Assembly (NCBI GenBank): GCA_017552495.1
Contig: JAFZPW010000120.1
Span: 1 to 29,467 of the forward strand
DNA length: 29,467 bases
Source of the DNA: Clostridia bacterium
GTDB taxonomy: Bacteria > Bacillota > Clostridia > Oscillospirales > Butyricicoccaceae
Direction of reading: 5' to 3'
Shown piece after piece: positions 13,451 through 21,748 of the stretch. The first letter of the stretch is position 1. Each line of letters starts with the position of its first letter. A program made the position numbers and the translations under genes. Under the pieces are notes generated by a model. That model searched no databases and was not told the DNA's origin. It worked only from the letters and a program-made list of their open reading frames with translations.

Positions 13451-13508
13451 CCGGCGCCCGCAACCGCAGATAACAGTCAAATTATTAATATATTGGGGGT
13501 AATCGCAT

Positions 13509-14468
13509 ATGATTTCTCACGGCACCAAGATCAAGCTGTTCGCAGCCAATTCCAATCCCGCGCTGGCGCAAAAGATCGCCGACAAGCTGGGCATGCCGCT
13601 GGGCGACTGCGTGGTCAAGCAGTTCTCCGACGGTGAAATTTCGGTCTCCATCAACGAGACCGTTCGTGGCTGCGACGTTTTCGTCATCCAGTCCACCTGC
13701 TATCCCGTCAACGACAATTTCATGGAGCTGCTCATCATGATCGACGCCTTCCGCCGGGCCTCCGCCGGGCGCATCACCGCCGTCATTCCCTATTTCGGCT
13801 ATGCCCGGCAGGATCGCAAGGCCAAGCCCCGCGACCCCATCTCCGCCAAGTTGTGCGCCGAGATGCTGGAGGCCGCCGGCGCGAACCGGGTGCTCACCAT
13901 GGATCTTCACGCCAGCCAGATCCAGGGCTTTTTCAACATCCCGCTGGACAATCTGGTGGGCGCCAGGCTGCTCTCGCAGTATTTCTATGACCGCATCGGC
14001 GCCGGCAACCCCGATTATGTGGTGGTTTCGCCCGATCTGGGCTCGGTGACCCGCGCCCGCAAGTTTACCGACAAGCTGGATCTGCCCCTGGCCATCGTGG
14101 ACAAGCGGCGTCCCAAGCCCAACGTATCCGAGGTCATGAACATCATCGGTGACGTCAAGGGCAAAAAAGTTATTCTGGTGGACGACATGGTGGACACCGC
14201 CGGCACTCTGTGCCACGGCGCGAAGGCGCTCATTGAGCGGGGCGGCGCCACTGAGGTAATCGCCTGCGCCACCCACGGCGTTTTGTCCGGCCCCGCCATC
14301 GAGCGGCTGCAGAACAGCGTCATTTCCAAGCTCATCTTGCTGGACACCATCCCCATCGAGGGAGAAAAGGCCATCGACAAGATCGAGGTGTTGTCCGTGG
14401 CCGGCCTGTTCTCCGAGGCCATTCGCCGCGTCTTTGACGAAACGGCCATGTCCGATCTGTATAACTGA
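13509..14468 (+). CDS. prs: Ribose-phosphate pyrophosphokinase
   Basis: A 319-residue enzyme making PRPP from ribose-5-phosphate and ATP for purine, pyrimidine, histidine and NAD synthesis. Visible signatures: VVKQFSDGEISVSINETVRG (N terminus), the ATP-binding flexible loop region YFGYARQDRKAKPRDPISAK, the DLHASQIQGFF metal/PRPP segment, VVSPDLGSVTRARKF, and the PRPP loop VILVDDMVDTAGTL (about residues 219-232). Length and order match class I PRPP synthases. A GGGGGT ribosome binding site lies 9 nt upstream of the ATG. It is 58 bp after the glmU-like gene and probably in its operon. Confidence 0.97.
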   Translation: MISHGTKIKLFAANSNPALAQKIADKLGMPLGDCVVKQFSDGEISVSINETVRGCDVFVIQSTCYPVNDNFMELLIMIDAFRRASAGRITAVIPYFGYARQDRKAKPRDPISAKLCAEMLEAAGANRVLTMDLHASQIQGFFNIPLDNLVGARLLSQYFYDRIGAGNPDYVVVSPDLGSVTRARKFTDKLDLPLAIVDKRRPKPNVSEVMNIIGDVKGKKVILVDDMVDTAGTLCHGAKALIERGGATEVIACATHGVLSGPAIERLQNSVISKLILLDTIPIEGEKAIDKIEVLSVAGLFSEAIRRVFDETAMSDLYN

Positions 14469-14516
14469 TGTTATAATTGATGTTTTCCGGCGGAGCCGTA
14501 TCCCGGCTCTGTCCGG
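14469..14516 (+). promoter_or_regulatory. Extended -10 promoter and leader hairpin of pth
   Basis: TGTTATAAT (14469-14477) is a perfect extended -10 immediately after the prs stop; no good -35 is seen. The predicted start near 14484 puts a hairpin right at the 5' end of the leader: outer CCGG arms (14487-14490, 14513-14516), a small internal loop and GAGCCG / CGGCTC (14493-14498, 14504-14509). Confidence 0.5.
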
Positions 14517-14539
14517 TAATTTGAAAAGGGGCGCTTTCT

Positions 14540-15184
14540 ATTTTTCGACGGAAAAAGATTTCGGAACCGAAGCAGATCGATTTCATCGTCTGCGGACTGG
14601 GCAATCCCGGCGGCAAATACGAGATGACCCGCCACAACGTGGGCTTCTGCGCCATTGACCTGCTGGCGGAACAACTGGGTCTGGGGCGGCTGAAAAGCGC
14701 CAAATGCAAGGCGCTTTACGGCGTATGCGCCGCGGGCGGCAAGCAGGTGCTTTTGATGAAGCCCCAAACATATATGAATCTGTCCGGCGAGGCGGTACGG
14801 GATATGCTTCGCGCCTATGGCCTCCCGCCGGAAAAGCTGCTGGTGATCTTCGACGACGCCGACCTGCCCGCAGGGCGCATCCGCATCCGCAAAAACGGCT
14901 CGGCGGGCACCCACAACGGTATGCGCAGCATCCTCTACCTGCTGGAAAGCGATCAATTCCCCCGCATCAAGGTGGGAATCGGCCATCCCGGCCGGGAAGA
15001 GGGCGAGGATCTGGCGGATTATGTCCTTTCACCCATGGATAGCGACGCCTGGGCGGCGGTGAAGGCCGTTCCCGGCGCGGTGATCGATCTGCTGGAACAC
15101 GGCGTGGAGCACGCCATGCAGGAATACAACAGATTTTCTCCCGGGCCCGCCCCGGTGAAAACAGAAAACCCGGAAAAGGAGTGA
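14540..15184 (+). CDS. pth: Peptidyl-tRNA hydrolase, apparent ATT start codon
   Basis: A Pth enzyme of 214 residues if read from ATT at 14540. It releases peptides from peptidyl-tRNA that drops off ribosomes. Catalytic features are clear: CGLGNPGGKYEMTRHNVGF carries the active-site Asn and His, FDDADLPAGRIRIRKNG the Asp, and GTHNGMRSILYLL the second Asn. The first ATG (14624) lies after the GLGNPG strand and would destroy the enzyme. Upstream, the frame is open to a TGA at 14522 and has no ATG, GTG or TTG; AAAGGGG lies 8 nt before ATT TTT CGA CGG, which gives the expected short basic leader (FRRKK). A single-base sequence error (ATG to ATT) is the alternative. It lies between prs and an amidohydrolase gene. 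Confidence 0.9.
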   Translation: MFRRKKISEPKQIDFIVCGLGNPGGKYEMTRHNVGFCAIDLLAEQLGLGRLKSAKCKALYGVCAAGGKQVLLMKPQTYMNLSGEAVRDMLRAYGLPPEKLLVIFDDADLPAGRIRIRKNGSAGTHNGMRSILYLLESDQFPRIKVGIGHPGREEGEDLADYVLSPMDSDAWAAVKAVPGAVIDLLEHGVEHAMQEYNRFSPGPAPVKTENPEKE

Positions 15185-15188
15185 CAAA

Positions 15189-16346
15189 ATGCTGCTGATT
15201 AAAAACGGACACATCAAAACCATGGCCGGTCCCGACATCGAAAACGGCTGCGTCCTCATTGGCGACGATGGAAAAATCGCCGCCGTGGGCAAAGCCGTCG
15301 CCTGTCCCGAGGGGGCGCAGGTCATCGACGCCCAGGGCCGTCTGGTGACCCCGGGCTGCGTAGAAGCGCACTGCCACATCGGTCTGGACAACGAGGGCAT
15401 GGGCTGGGAGGGCCACGATTACAACGAGATCGTGGACCCCATTACCCCGCAACTGCGCGCCATTGATTCCATCAACCCCATGGACGAGGCATTCGGCAAC
15501 GCCCTGCGGGGCGGCGTCACCACCGCCTGCACCGGCCCGGGCAGCGCCAATGTGGTAGGCGGCACCTTTGTCGCAGTCAAACTGGCGGGCAAGCGAGTGG
15601 ACGATATGATCGTCAAAGAGCCCCTGGCCATGAAATGCGCCTTCGGCGAGAATCCCAAGCGGTGCTATGGCCAGTCCAGCGGACACAAGGCCCCCATGAC
15701 TCGCATGGGCGTAGCCGCCCTTTTGCGGGAGCTTCTGTTCAAGACCCGCCGCTATCTGGAGGACAAGGAAGCGGGAAAAAATCCCGCCTTTGACATGAAG
15801 CTGGAGGCCATGATCCCCGTCCTCAAGGGCGAGATTCCCCTGAAGGCCCACGCCCACCGGCACGACGACATCCTCACCTCCATCCGCATCGCAAAGGAGT
15901 TCGGCGTGCGCCTGACGCTGGATCACTGTACCGACGGCGCCCTGATCGCCGGCGAACTGGCCGAAGAGGGCTTCCCCGCCTTCGTGGGTCCCACGCTGGG
16001 CGGCAAAAGCAAGATCGAGCTGCAAAACAAGAGTTTCGACACGCCGCGGGTGCTCTTTGAAGCCGGGGTGGACATCGCCATCATCACCGACGCGCCCGTC
16101 ATTCCTCTGCAAAATCTTCCTCTGTGCGCCGGGCTGGCCGCCAAAGCCGGCCTGCCCATAGAAGAGGCGTGGAAGGCCGTCACCATCAACGCCGCCCGTC
16201 TGACGGGCATCGACAGCCGCGTGGGCTCGCTGGAGCCCGGCAAGGACGGCGACGTGGTCATCTGGACTGCCGACCCGCTGGTCTATCTGGCCGGAGAGGC
16301 CGCTTGCACCGTGGTCAACGGCAAGGTGGTCTATCAGGCCGAATAA
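15189..16346 (+). CDS. Amidohydrolase superfamily protein (imidazolonepropionase-like)
   Basis: A 385-residue metal-dependent hydrolase. The N-terminal small beta domain (LLIKNGHIKTM ... GKIAAVG ... VIDAQGRLVTPG) leads into the first metal motif AHCHIG (His 61 and His 63). Further ligand candidates are in PLKAHAHRHDDI, LTLDHCTDG and the late AIITDAPV aspartate. The C-terminal strand GSLEPGKDGDVVIW closes the composite domain. The superfamily hydrolyses C-N bonds; this subgroup, common in Firmicutes and annotated as imidazolonepropionase-like, lacks a known substrate. Its AAAGGAG lies in the end of pth and the genes are 4 bp apart, so they are co-translated. Confidence 0.9.
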   Translation: MLLIKNGHIKTMAGPDIENGCVLIGDDGKIAAVGKAVACPEGAQVIDAQGRLVTPGCVEAHCHIGLDNEGMGWEGHDYNEIVDPITPQLRAIDSINPMDEAFGNALRGGVTTACTGPGSANVVGGTFVAVKLAGKRVDDMIVKEPLAMKCAFGENPKRCYGQSSGHKAPMTRMGVAALLRELLFKTRRYLEDKEAGKNPAFDMKLEAMIPVLKGEIPLKAHAHRHDDILTSIRIAKEFGVRLTLDHCTDGALIAGELAEEGFPAFVGPTLGGKSKIELQNKSFDTPRVLFEAGVDIAIITDAPVIPLQNLPLCAGLAAKAGLPIEEAWKAVTINAARLTGIDSRVGSLEPGKDGDVVIWTADPLVYLAGEAACTVVNGKVVYQAE

Positions 16347-16380
16347 TCGAACGTTCTTCCTCTTTTGACATTTGCCGACA

Positions 16381-16403
16381 CCCCGTTCCTTTTGGAAACG
16401 GGG
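16381..16403 (+). promoter_or_regulatory. Hairpin between the amidohydrolase gene and mfd
   Basis: CCCCGTTCC / GGAAACGGGG pair with one bulged base around a TTTT loop. There is no T-run after it, so it is a weak or partial terminator at best. Confidence 0.4.
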
Positions 16404-16448
16404 CGCTCGGCGTTGCCTGCAAACCAATGAAAAGGAGTGCTTCGCCCC

Positions 16449-19400
16449 ATGGATCTCCTCTCGCTTCCCCGATCGCTTCCCGACTACCAAAAGCTGCTCT
16501 CCGCCGCCCGGGAGGGACAGATCGCCTCGGTCTACGGCACCGCCCCGGTGCATCGGGCTCATTTGGCGGCGGCGCTGTGCGCCGATCTGCCCGGAAAGAC
16601 CTTTTGCGTCGTTTTCCGGGACGAGGCTGCCGCCCGCGCCTTTGCCGACGATCTGGCGGCCTTCGGCGGCCCAAAAGCCGCGATCCTGCCCTGCCGCGAG
16701 CCGGTATTTCACAACGCGGAAAGCGTTTCCGCCGGTTATTCCCAGCAGCGGCTGGCAGCGCTCCATGCTCTGCGTGCCGGCGCGTGCCGGGTGTTGTGCG
16801 CCCCGGCCGACGCGCTGATGCTGCACACGCTCCCCCCGGAAGCGCTGGAGAAGGCTTCCATTTCTCTTGCCGAAGGCGCGACTTTTGGGGTGGAGGAGCT
16901 GGCGGAACGGCTGGTGCTGGCGGGCTATACCCGCTGCGCCCAGGTGGAGGGCCCGGGCCAGTTTGCCCTGCGGGGCGGGATCCTGGATGTTTTTCCCGCC
17001 GGGGACGAAGCCCCCGTCCGCGCCGAGTTTTTCGGGGACGAGGTGGATTCTCTCAGTCGCTTCGACCCCATGAGCCAGCGGCGCACCCAGCGAATGGATT
17101 CAGCCGTTTTGCTCCCCGTGCGCGAGGTGCTGCCCCAACTGGCCGAGGGCGGGATCGACGGGCTTGTTGCCGCGCTGGAAAAACTGGCGGCGCGCAAAAA
17201 CTGTCCCGACGCGCTGCGGGCCAATCTCCGTGCCGACGCCGAGCAGCTTACTCAACTCCGCGCCCTGCCTGCCGCCGACCGCTATCTCTCGCTGATTTAT
17301 CCTCACGCCGCCACGGCCTTTACCTATCTCCCCGCAGACACGGTTTTTCTCTGCTGCGACACTCCCGCCGTGCTGGAATGTGCCGAAGGCGCCGCCCATC
17401 GGCAGGCCGAAACGCTGGAGCACCTGCTGTCCGAGGGCATTTTGCCCCCGTCGAAAACCGGCTATTCGCTGGACGAGCGGCAGTTCCGCGCCTCGCTGTC
17501 CGGCGCCGTTTTACAGTTCGACAGTTTCCTTTCCTCCTCCGATCTTGCGCCGCAGGTGCTTGTGTCTTTGCAGGCCAAGCAGCTCTCCGCCTCATCCGGC
17601 GGCTTTGAAAACCTGCTGCGGGACGTGAGCGATTATCTGCGCCTCCACTACACCGTCTATCTTCTGGCGGGCGGCGAGGCCCGGGCGCAAAGCCTTTGCC
17701 GACTGCTGGAGGAGCAGGAGATCCCCTTCGTCCGCTCGCCGGAGCAGGCCGCGCCCCGCCGGGTTTGCGTACTGCCTCAAGGGCTCAGCGCAGGTCTGGA
17801 ATACCCCGCTCTGCGGGCGGCCATCCTGTGCGAGGGACGCCCGGTCAGACGTAAGCAGGCGAAACGTCGCAGCAGCCGGGATCGGATCCAGAGTTTCGCC
17901 GACCTGCACCCCGGCGATCTGGTGGTTCATGAAAACCACGGCATCGGCCGCTTTGTGGGGGTGGAACGCATTCAGGTGGACCGGGTGTGGCGGGATTATA
18001 TCAAGATCGCCTATGCCGGAACGGATTTTATCTTTGTCCCCGCCACCGCGCTGGATCTGGTGAGCAAATACATCGGTACGGCAGAGACCGAAACCGTCCG
18101 TCTGGCCAAGCTGGGATCGGGCGCCTGGCAAAAAGCCAAGCAGCGGGCAAAAAAATCCGCCGCCGATCTGGCGGAACAACTTCTTAAACTCTATGCCGCC
18201 CGGCAAAAGGCCGCGGGCTATCCCTTCGCCCCCGATGACGACTGGCAGCGGGCCTTTGAAGAGGCCTTTCCTTATGAAGAAACCGAGGATCAGCTCCTCT
18301 GCGCCCAGGAGATCAAAAAGGACATGGAGCGCCCCGTCCCCATGGATCGTCTGCTCTGCGGGGACGTGGGCTTCGGCAAGACCGAGGTGGCCTTCCGCGC
18401 CATCATGAAATGTTTGCTGTCCAACAAGCAGGCCGCCGTTTTGGTGCCCACCACCGTGCTGGCCCGCCAGCATTATTTCAGCGCCATCGAACGGTTTTCC
18501 GGCTATCCTGTCAAGGTGGAGGTGATGAGCCGCCTCCGCACGCCAAAGCAGCAGCAGGAGATCGCCCGCCGGGTGAAAACCGGGCAGGTGGATCTTTTGA
18601 TCGGCACCCACCGCATTTTGCAAAAGGACGTTTCCTTCAAGGATCTGGGGCTTTTGGTAGTGGATGAGGAACAACGCTTCGGTGTGGCGCACAAGGAGCG
18701 CATCAAACAGATGGCCACGGGCATCGACGTACTCACCCTGACGGCTACGCCTATCCCCCGCACCCTGAATATGGCGCTTTCCGGCATCCGGGATATGAGC
18801 GTTCTGGAGGAGGCCCCCATGGGCCGCCAACCGGTGCAGACCTTTGTTCTGGAGCAGAACGACGCCGTTTTGCGGGACGCCATTCGGCGGGAGCTTTCCC
18901 GGGGCGGGCAGGTCTATTATCTTCACAATCGCATTGAGGATATCAGCCGCATCGCGGCGCGGCTCCAGTCCGACTTCCCCGGCACCGCTATCGCCGTGGC
19001 TCACGGGCGCATGAGCGAAGAGGAGATGAGCGACGTGATGATCCGTTTTTATCAGGGCGAGATCTCCATTCTGGTCTGCACCACCATCATCGAAACCGGC
19101 ATCGACGTGCCCAATGTCAACACCCTCATCGTGGAAGACGCCGACCGGATGGGCCTTGCCCAACTTCATCAGCTCCGGGGCCGGGTGGGCCGCTCCAGCC
19201 GCCACGCCTACGCCTATCTCACCTACCGCCGGGGCAAGGCGCTCAGCGAGGTGTCGCAAAAGCGCCTCTCCGCCATCCGCGAGTTTGCCGAGTTCGGCTC
19301 GGGCTTCAAGATCGCCATGCGGGATTTGGAGATTCGGGGCGCGGGCAGCGTGCTGGGCGCCGAACAGAGCGGCCACATGATGGATGTTGGCTATGACCTC

Positions 19401-19904
19401 TATCTCCAGCTTTTGAGCGAGGCCACCGCCGAACTGCGGGGTGAGGCTCCCGTCCGCCGAACCGACTGCGCCGCCGACCTGCTGGTGTCGGCCGGCCTGC
19501 CTCAGAACTATGTTTCCGACGCCGCCACCCGCGTGGATCTTTACCGCCGCATCGCCATGATCGCCTCCGCCGACGATCTGCAGGATATGACCGACGAGCT
19601 CATCGACCGCTTCGGTGATCCTCCCGCCTCGGCCATGGCGCTTTTGGAGATCGCCCTGCTGCGGGCCGACGCCTCCCGGGCCGGAATTTTTGAGATCACC
19701 CAGAAAAACGGCGCACTGCTGCTCTATTTCCGTGCCGAAACGCTTAAGCGGGCCGCCGCCGTCTGCGCCGAGCCCTCGCTGCGGGGACGGATTTTCCTTT
19801 CCGCCGGCGACAAACCCTATATCACCCTCAAGCTGCGCCCCATCGACGATCCGCTTAAGCAGGCAAAGGCCGTGGTGGCGCTTTACACCGCCGCCGAAAC
19901 GTGA
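16449..19904 (+). CDS. mfd: Transcription-repair coupling factor
   Basis: An 1151-residue SF2 translocase of standard Mfd length that removes RNA polymerase stalled at lesions and recruits UvrA. Domains in order: UvrB-like N-terminal module (about residues 1-330, including GPGQFALRGGILDVFPAG), the CarD/RID RNA polymerase-binding domain (HPGDLVVHENHGIGRFVGVE, about 482-545), helicase motor with Walker A LLCGDVGFGKTEVAF (Lys 644), DEEQ box (739-742), TLTATPIPRTLNMAL, then QLRGRVGRSSRHAYAYL and the TRG motif; a C-terminal UvrA-mimic domain follows. The ATG at 16449 is 11 nt from GGAG; a GTG at 16437 overlaps the ribosome binding site. It is followed by the foldase gene. Confidence 0.97.
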   Translation: MDLLSLPRSLPDYQKLLSAAREGQIASVYGTAPVHRAHLAAALCADLPGKTFCVVFRDEAAARAFADDLAAFGGPKAAILPCREPVFHNAESVSAGYSQQRLAALHALRAGACRVLCAPADALMLHTLPPEALEKASISLAEGATFGVEELAERLVLAGYTRCAQVEGPGQFALRGGILDVFPAGDEAPVRAEFFGDEVDSLSRFDPMSQRRTQRMDSAVLLPVREVLPQLAEGGIDGLVAALEKLAARKNCPDALRANLRADAEQLTQLRALPAADRYLSLIYPHAATAFTYLPADTVFLCCDTPAVLECAEGAAHRQAETLEHLLSEGILPPSKTGYSLDERQFRASLSGAVLQFDSFLSSSDLAPQVLVSLQAKQLSASSGGFENLLRDVSDYLRLHYTVYLLAGGEARAQSLCRLLEEQEIPFVRSPEQAAPRRVCVLPQGLSAGLEYPALRAAILCEGRPVRRKQAKRRSSRDRIQSFADLHPGDLVVHENHGIGRFVGVERIQVDRVWRDYIKIAYAGTDFIFVPATALDLVSKYIGTAETETVRLAKLGSGAWQKAKQRAKKSAADLAEQLLKLYAARQKAAGYPFAPDDDWQRAFEEAFPYEETEDQLLCAQEIKKDMERPVPMDRLLCGDVGFGKTEVAFRAIMKCLLSNKQAAVLVPTTVLARQHYFSAIERFSGYPVKVEVMSRLRTPKQQQEIARRVKTGQVDLLIGTHRILQKDVSFKDLGLLVVDEEQRFGVAHKERIKQMATGIDVLTLTATPIPRTLNMALSGIRDMSVLEEAPMGRQPVQTFVLEQNDAVLRDAIRRELSRGGQVYYLHNRIEDISRIAARLQSDFPGTAIAVAHGRMSEEEMSDVMIRFYQGEISILVCTTIIETGIDVPNVNTLIVEDADRMGLAQLHQLRGRVGRSSRHAYAYLTYRRGKALSEVSQKRLSAIREFAEFGSGFKIAMRDLEIRGAGSVLGAEQSGHMMDVGYDLYLQLLSEATAELRGEAPVRRTDCAADLLVSAGLPQNYVSDAATRVDLYRRIAMIASADDLQDMTDELIDRFGDPPASAMALLEIALLRADASRAGIFEITQKNGALLLYFRAETLKRAAAVCAEPSLRGRIFLSAGDKPYITLKLRPIDDPLKQAKAVVALYTAAET

Positions 19905-19910
19905 TATGAT
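19882..19910 (+). promoter_or_regulatory. Promoter of the PrsA-like gene, inside the end of mfd
   Basis: -35 TTTACA (19882-19887), 17-bp spacer, -10 TATGAT (19905-19910). The -10 begins within a base of the mfd stop codon (19902-19904). Confidence 0.65.
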
Positions 19911-19914
19911 AAGG

Positions 19915-19950
19915 CAAACGTTTCCTCCGGGAGATTGTTTCAAACGTTTG
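19915..19950 (+). repeat. Twin AAACGTTT palindromes downstream of the prsA promoter
   Basis: The 8-bp palindrome AAACGTTT occurs at 19916-19923 and again at 19942-19949, with centres 26 bp apart. The first covers the predicted start point. Within RNA the copies could also pair as a hairpin. A repressor operator is the simplest guess. Confidence 0.5.
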
Positions 19951-19965
19951 ACAAGGAGCTTCTTC

Positions 19966-20946
19966 ATGAAAAAAATCCTTTCCCTCCTCTTCTGTGCCGC
20001 GCTTCTGTCCGCGCTTTTTGCGGGCTGCAGCCCCAGTCCCACCGCCGTCACCGTAGGCGGACGCAAGGTGGACGCTGCGGAATACGCCTTTTATCTCAGT
20101 TACAACCGCATCCGTTCCGGCGAGCCCTCGGGCACCATCCTCCACAGCGCGGAGGGCACCGCCCGCGCCCGGGAGGCCGCGCTGGAGCAGATCGTCACCA
20201 ACGAGGTGGTGCGTCTCAAGTGCGCCGAGCTGGGGCTGCGCCTTTCCGACGAGACCCGGCGCCAGCTTTCCGAAGAAAAGGCCTCGCTCATCGAATCGCT
20301 GGGCGGCAAGGCCGCCTATCTGGACTATCTGAAGCAGGCCAATCTCACCGACCGTTCCTATGACAAGCTGGCGGAAAACGAAGCGTGGTACAACCTGCTT
20401 TACGACCACATGCAGGAGGAAGGCCGCCGGTATTACACCGACGAAAAGCTGCGGCAATATTTTGCCCAGCACTACGCCACCGTGAAATACATCTTTTTCA
20501 CCATGCTGGACAACGAAGGCGAACTCCTCCCCCAAGAGGAGCGGCAGCAAAAGCGGATCCTGGCCGAATCCGTTCTGGAGCAGGCACAGGCTCCCGACGC
20601 CGATTTTGATGCGCTGATGGCCCAGTATAACGAGGATCCCGCCATGACCGTCGGCTTCCCGGTGGGCGAGCTGGAGGCCGCCAGCACCTATTATCTCACC
20701 ACGCTCTTTTCCCTGGAGGAAAACCAGGTGAGCGAGCTGCTCGTGCAGCAGGACGGCTGGTATATCCTCAAACGCTGCCCCGTTTCGGCCACGGTTTACG
20801 ACGAAAATCAGCAGGACATCGCCGACGCCGCGCTGGACTGGCGCTTTGACCAGACGTTGCAGCAGTGGAAAACGGAATACTCCGTCACCGTTCACGCCGT
20901 GGTAGACAAGATCGACCTGAACAATCTGTCTGACTATGTAAAATGA
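19966..20946 (+). CDS. PrsA-like foldase lipoprotein (SurA/parvulin family)
   Basis: A 326-residue secreted lipoprotein. The N terminus is a lipoprotein signal peptide (MKKILSLLFCAALLSALFAGC) with the lipobox LFAGC, so it is anchored outside the membrane through Cys 21. Next is a SurA_N-like helical chaperone part (AAEYAFYLSYNRI ... LEQIVTNEVVRLKCAELGL), then a parvulin-like region beginning VKYIFFTMLDNEG with DFDALMAQYNEDP and ending GWYILKRCPV. The parvulin core is divergent, so isomerase activity is uncertain. It probably assists folding of exported proteins. AAGGAG precedes the ATG at 19966. A foldase after mfd is a common clostridial arrangement. Confidence 0.88.
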   Translation: MKKILSLLFCAALLSALFAGCSPSPTAVTVGGRKVDAAEYAFYLSYNRIRSGEPSGTILHSAEGTARAREAALEQIVTNEVVRLKCAELGLRLSDETRRQLSEEKASLIESLGGKAAYLDYLKQANLTDRSYDKLAENEAWYNLLYDHMQEEGRRYYTDEKLRQYFAQHYATVKYIFFTMLDNEGELLPQEERQQKRILAESVLEQAQAPDADFDALMAQYNEDPAMTVGFPVGELEAASTYYLTTLFSLEENQVSELLVQQDGWYILKRCPVSATVYDENQQDIADAALDWRFDQTLQQWKTEYSVTVHAVVDKIDLNNLSDYVK

Positions 20947-20960
20947 CCCATATCGAAAAA

Positions 20961-20991
20961 ACGCCCCGATCCGGCTTGCCGGATCGGGCGT
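20961..20991 (+). terminator. Hairpin after the PrsA-like gene
   Basis: A 13-bp GC-rich stem (ACGCCCCGATCCGG / CCGGATCGGGCGT, one bulged C, loop CTTG) lies 14 bp after the stop. The plus strand lacks a T-run after it (TCTGCAAAAG), while an A-run precedes it, so termination would look more canonical in the minus direction. Confidence 0.55.
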
Positions 20992-21009
20992 CTGCAAAAG
21001 GCCCGTTTC

Positions 21010-21038
21010 TTGCTGTATCCCACGGCATATGCTGTAAT
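21010..21038 (+). promoter_or_regulatory. Promoter of the GNAT gene
   Basis: -35 TTGCTG (21010-21015), 17-bp spacer, -10 TGTAAT (21033-21038). The leader to the start codon is about 110 nt; nothing else is recognised in it. Confidence 0.45.
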
Positions 21039-21156
21039 AACACCGCCGTTGCCGGGACCCGGAAATCAAAAAAGGGGCGCTCTGCATAGAAAAACGAATC
21101 GCGCACAGAGGGCGGCGAGATCTGACCCTCCGAATTACAACATGGAGGAGTTCCCT

Positions 21157-21645
21157 ATGCTCAAACTCACGGAAGTAACCGAAGAAAACTGGCTGGACAT
21201 CCGCGCCTTGTCTGTGGACGACAGTCAGAAGTCCTTTCTCGACAGTGCCGTCGGCATCCTGGCGAGAGGCTATGTTTACCGCTTTTGCCGCGCCAGAGTC
21301 ATCGGGATCGCCAGCGATGACGTCATCGTCGGCATCGCGCTGGTGCGGGATCTGGACGACGAGCCCGCCTGTTATGATTTACAGCAGTTCCTGATCGGCC
21401 GGCAGTATCAGGGGCGGGGATACGGCACAGCCGCCCTGCGCATGATCCTTTCCGTGCTGGAGCAGGAACGGAAATACGACTGTGTGGAGGTCTGTGTCAA
21501 AAAAGACGACGCCGCCGCCCTTCGAGTTTACGAAAAGGCGGGATTTACCGATACCGGCTATGTGGACAAAGACGCGCCGGATTCCCGGAATCTGATGTAT
21601 TTTTTTCAAAAAACCCAGCCAGATCGTGCGGATGCGCGGAATTGA
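21157..21645 (+). CDS. GNAT family N-acetyltransferase
   Basis: A 162-residue protein with the GNAT fold. Motif A, the acetyl-CoA pyrophosphate loop, is QYQGRGYGTAAL (Q/RxxGxG/A, about residues 87-98) and motif B is ALRVYEKAGFTDTG. The start DDSQKSFLD and the central CYDLQQFLIG resemble BltD/PaiA-type polyamine acetyltransferases, but the substrate is not certain. GGAGGAG lies 6 nt before the ATG at 21157; an in-frame ATG at 21142 overlaps that site and is rejected. It stands alone, convergent with the ABC permease. Confidence 0.9.
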   Translation: MLKLTEVTEENWLDIRALSVDDSQKSFLDSAVGILARGYVYRFCRARVIGIASDDVIVGIALVRDLDDEPACYDLQQFLIGRQYQGRGYGTAALRMILSVLEQERKYDCVEVCVKKDDAAALRVYEKAGFTDTGYVDKDAPDSRNLMYFFQKTQPDRADARN

Positions 21646-21748
21646 AGCCGAACAAGCGGCGCGCCGGTCGATCTTTTTGTTTCCACTGTAGGGGTATGTG
21701 TGGGTATGAACATAAGGTTCCTCACGCCTTCGGCATGTTGAATTCCGT

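Noticed and set aside
14967..16826. A 619-codon open frame antisense to pth and the amidohydrolase gene
   Set aside because: Both sense genes have clear catalytic motifs; the antisense frame is explained by GC-rich codon structure.
17592..20066. An 824-codon open frame antisense to mfd
   Set aside because: It is the shadow of mfd, with no recognisable motif or ribosome binding site.
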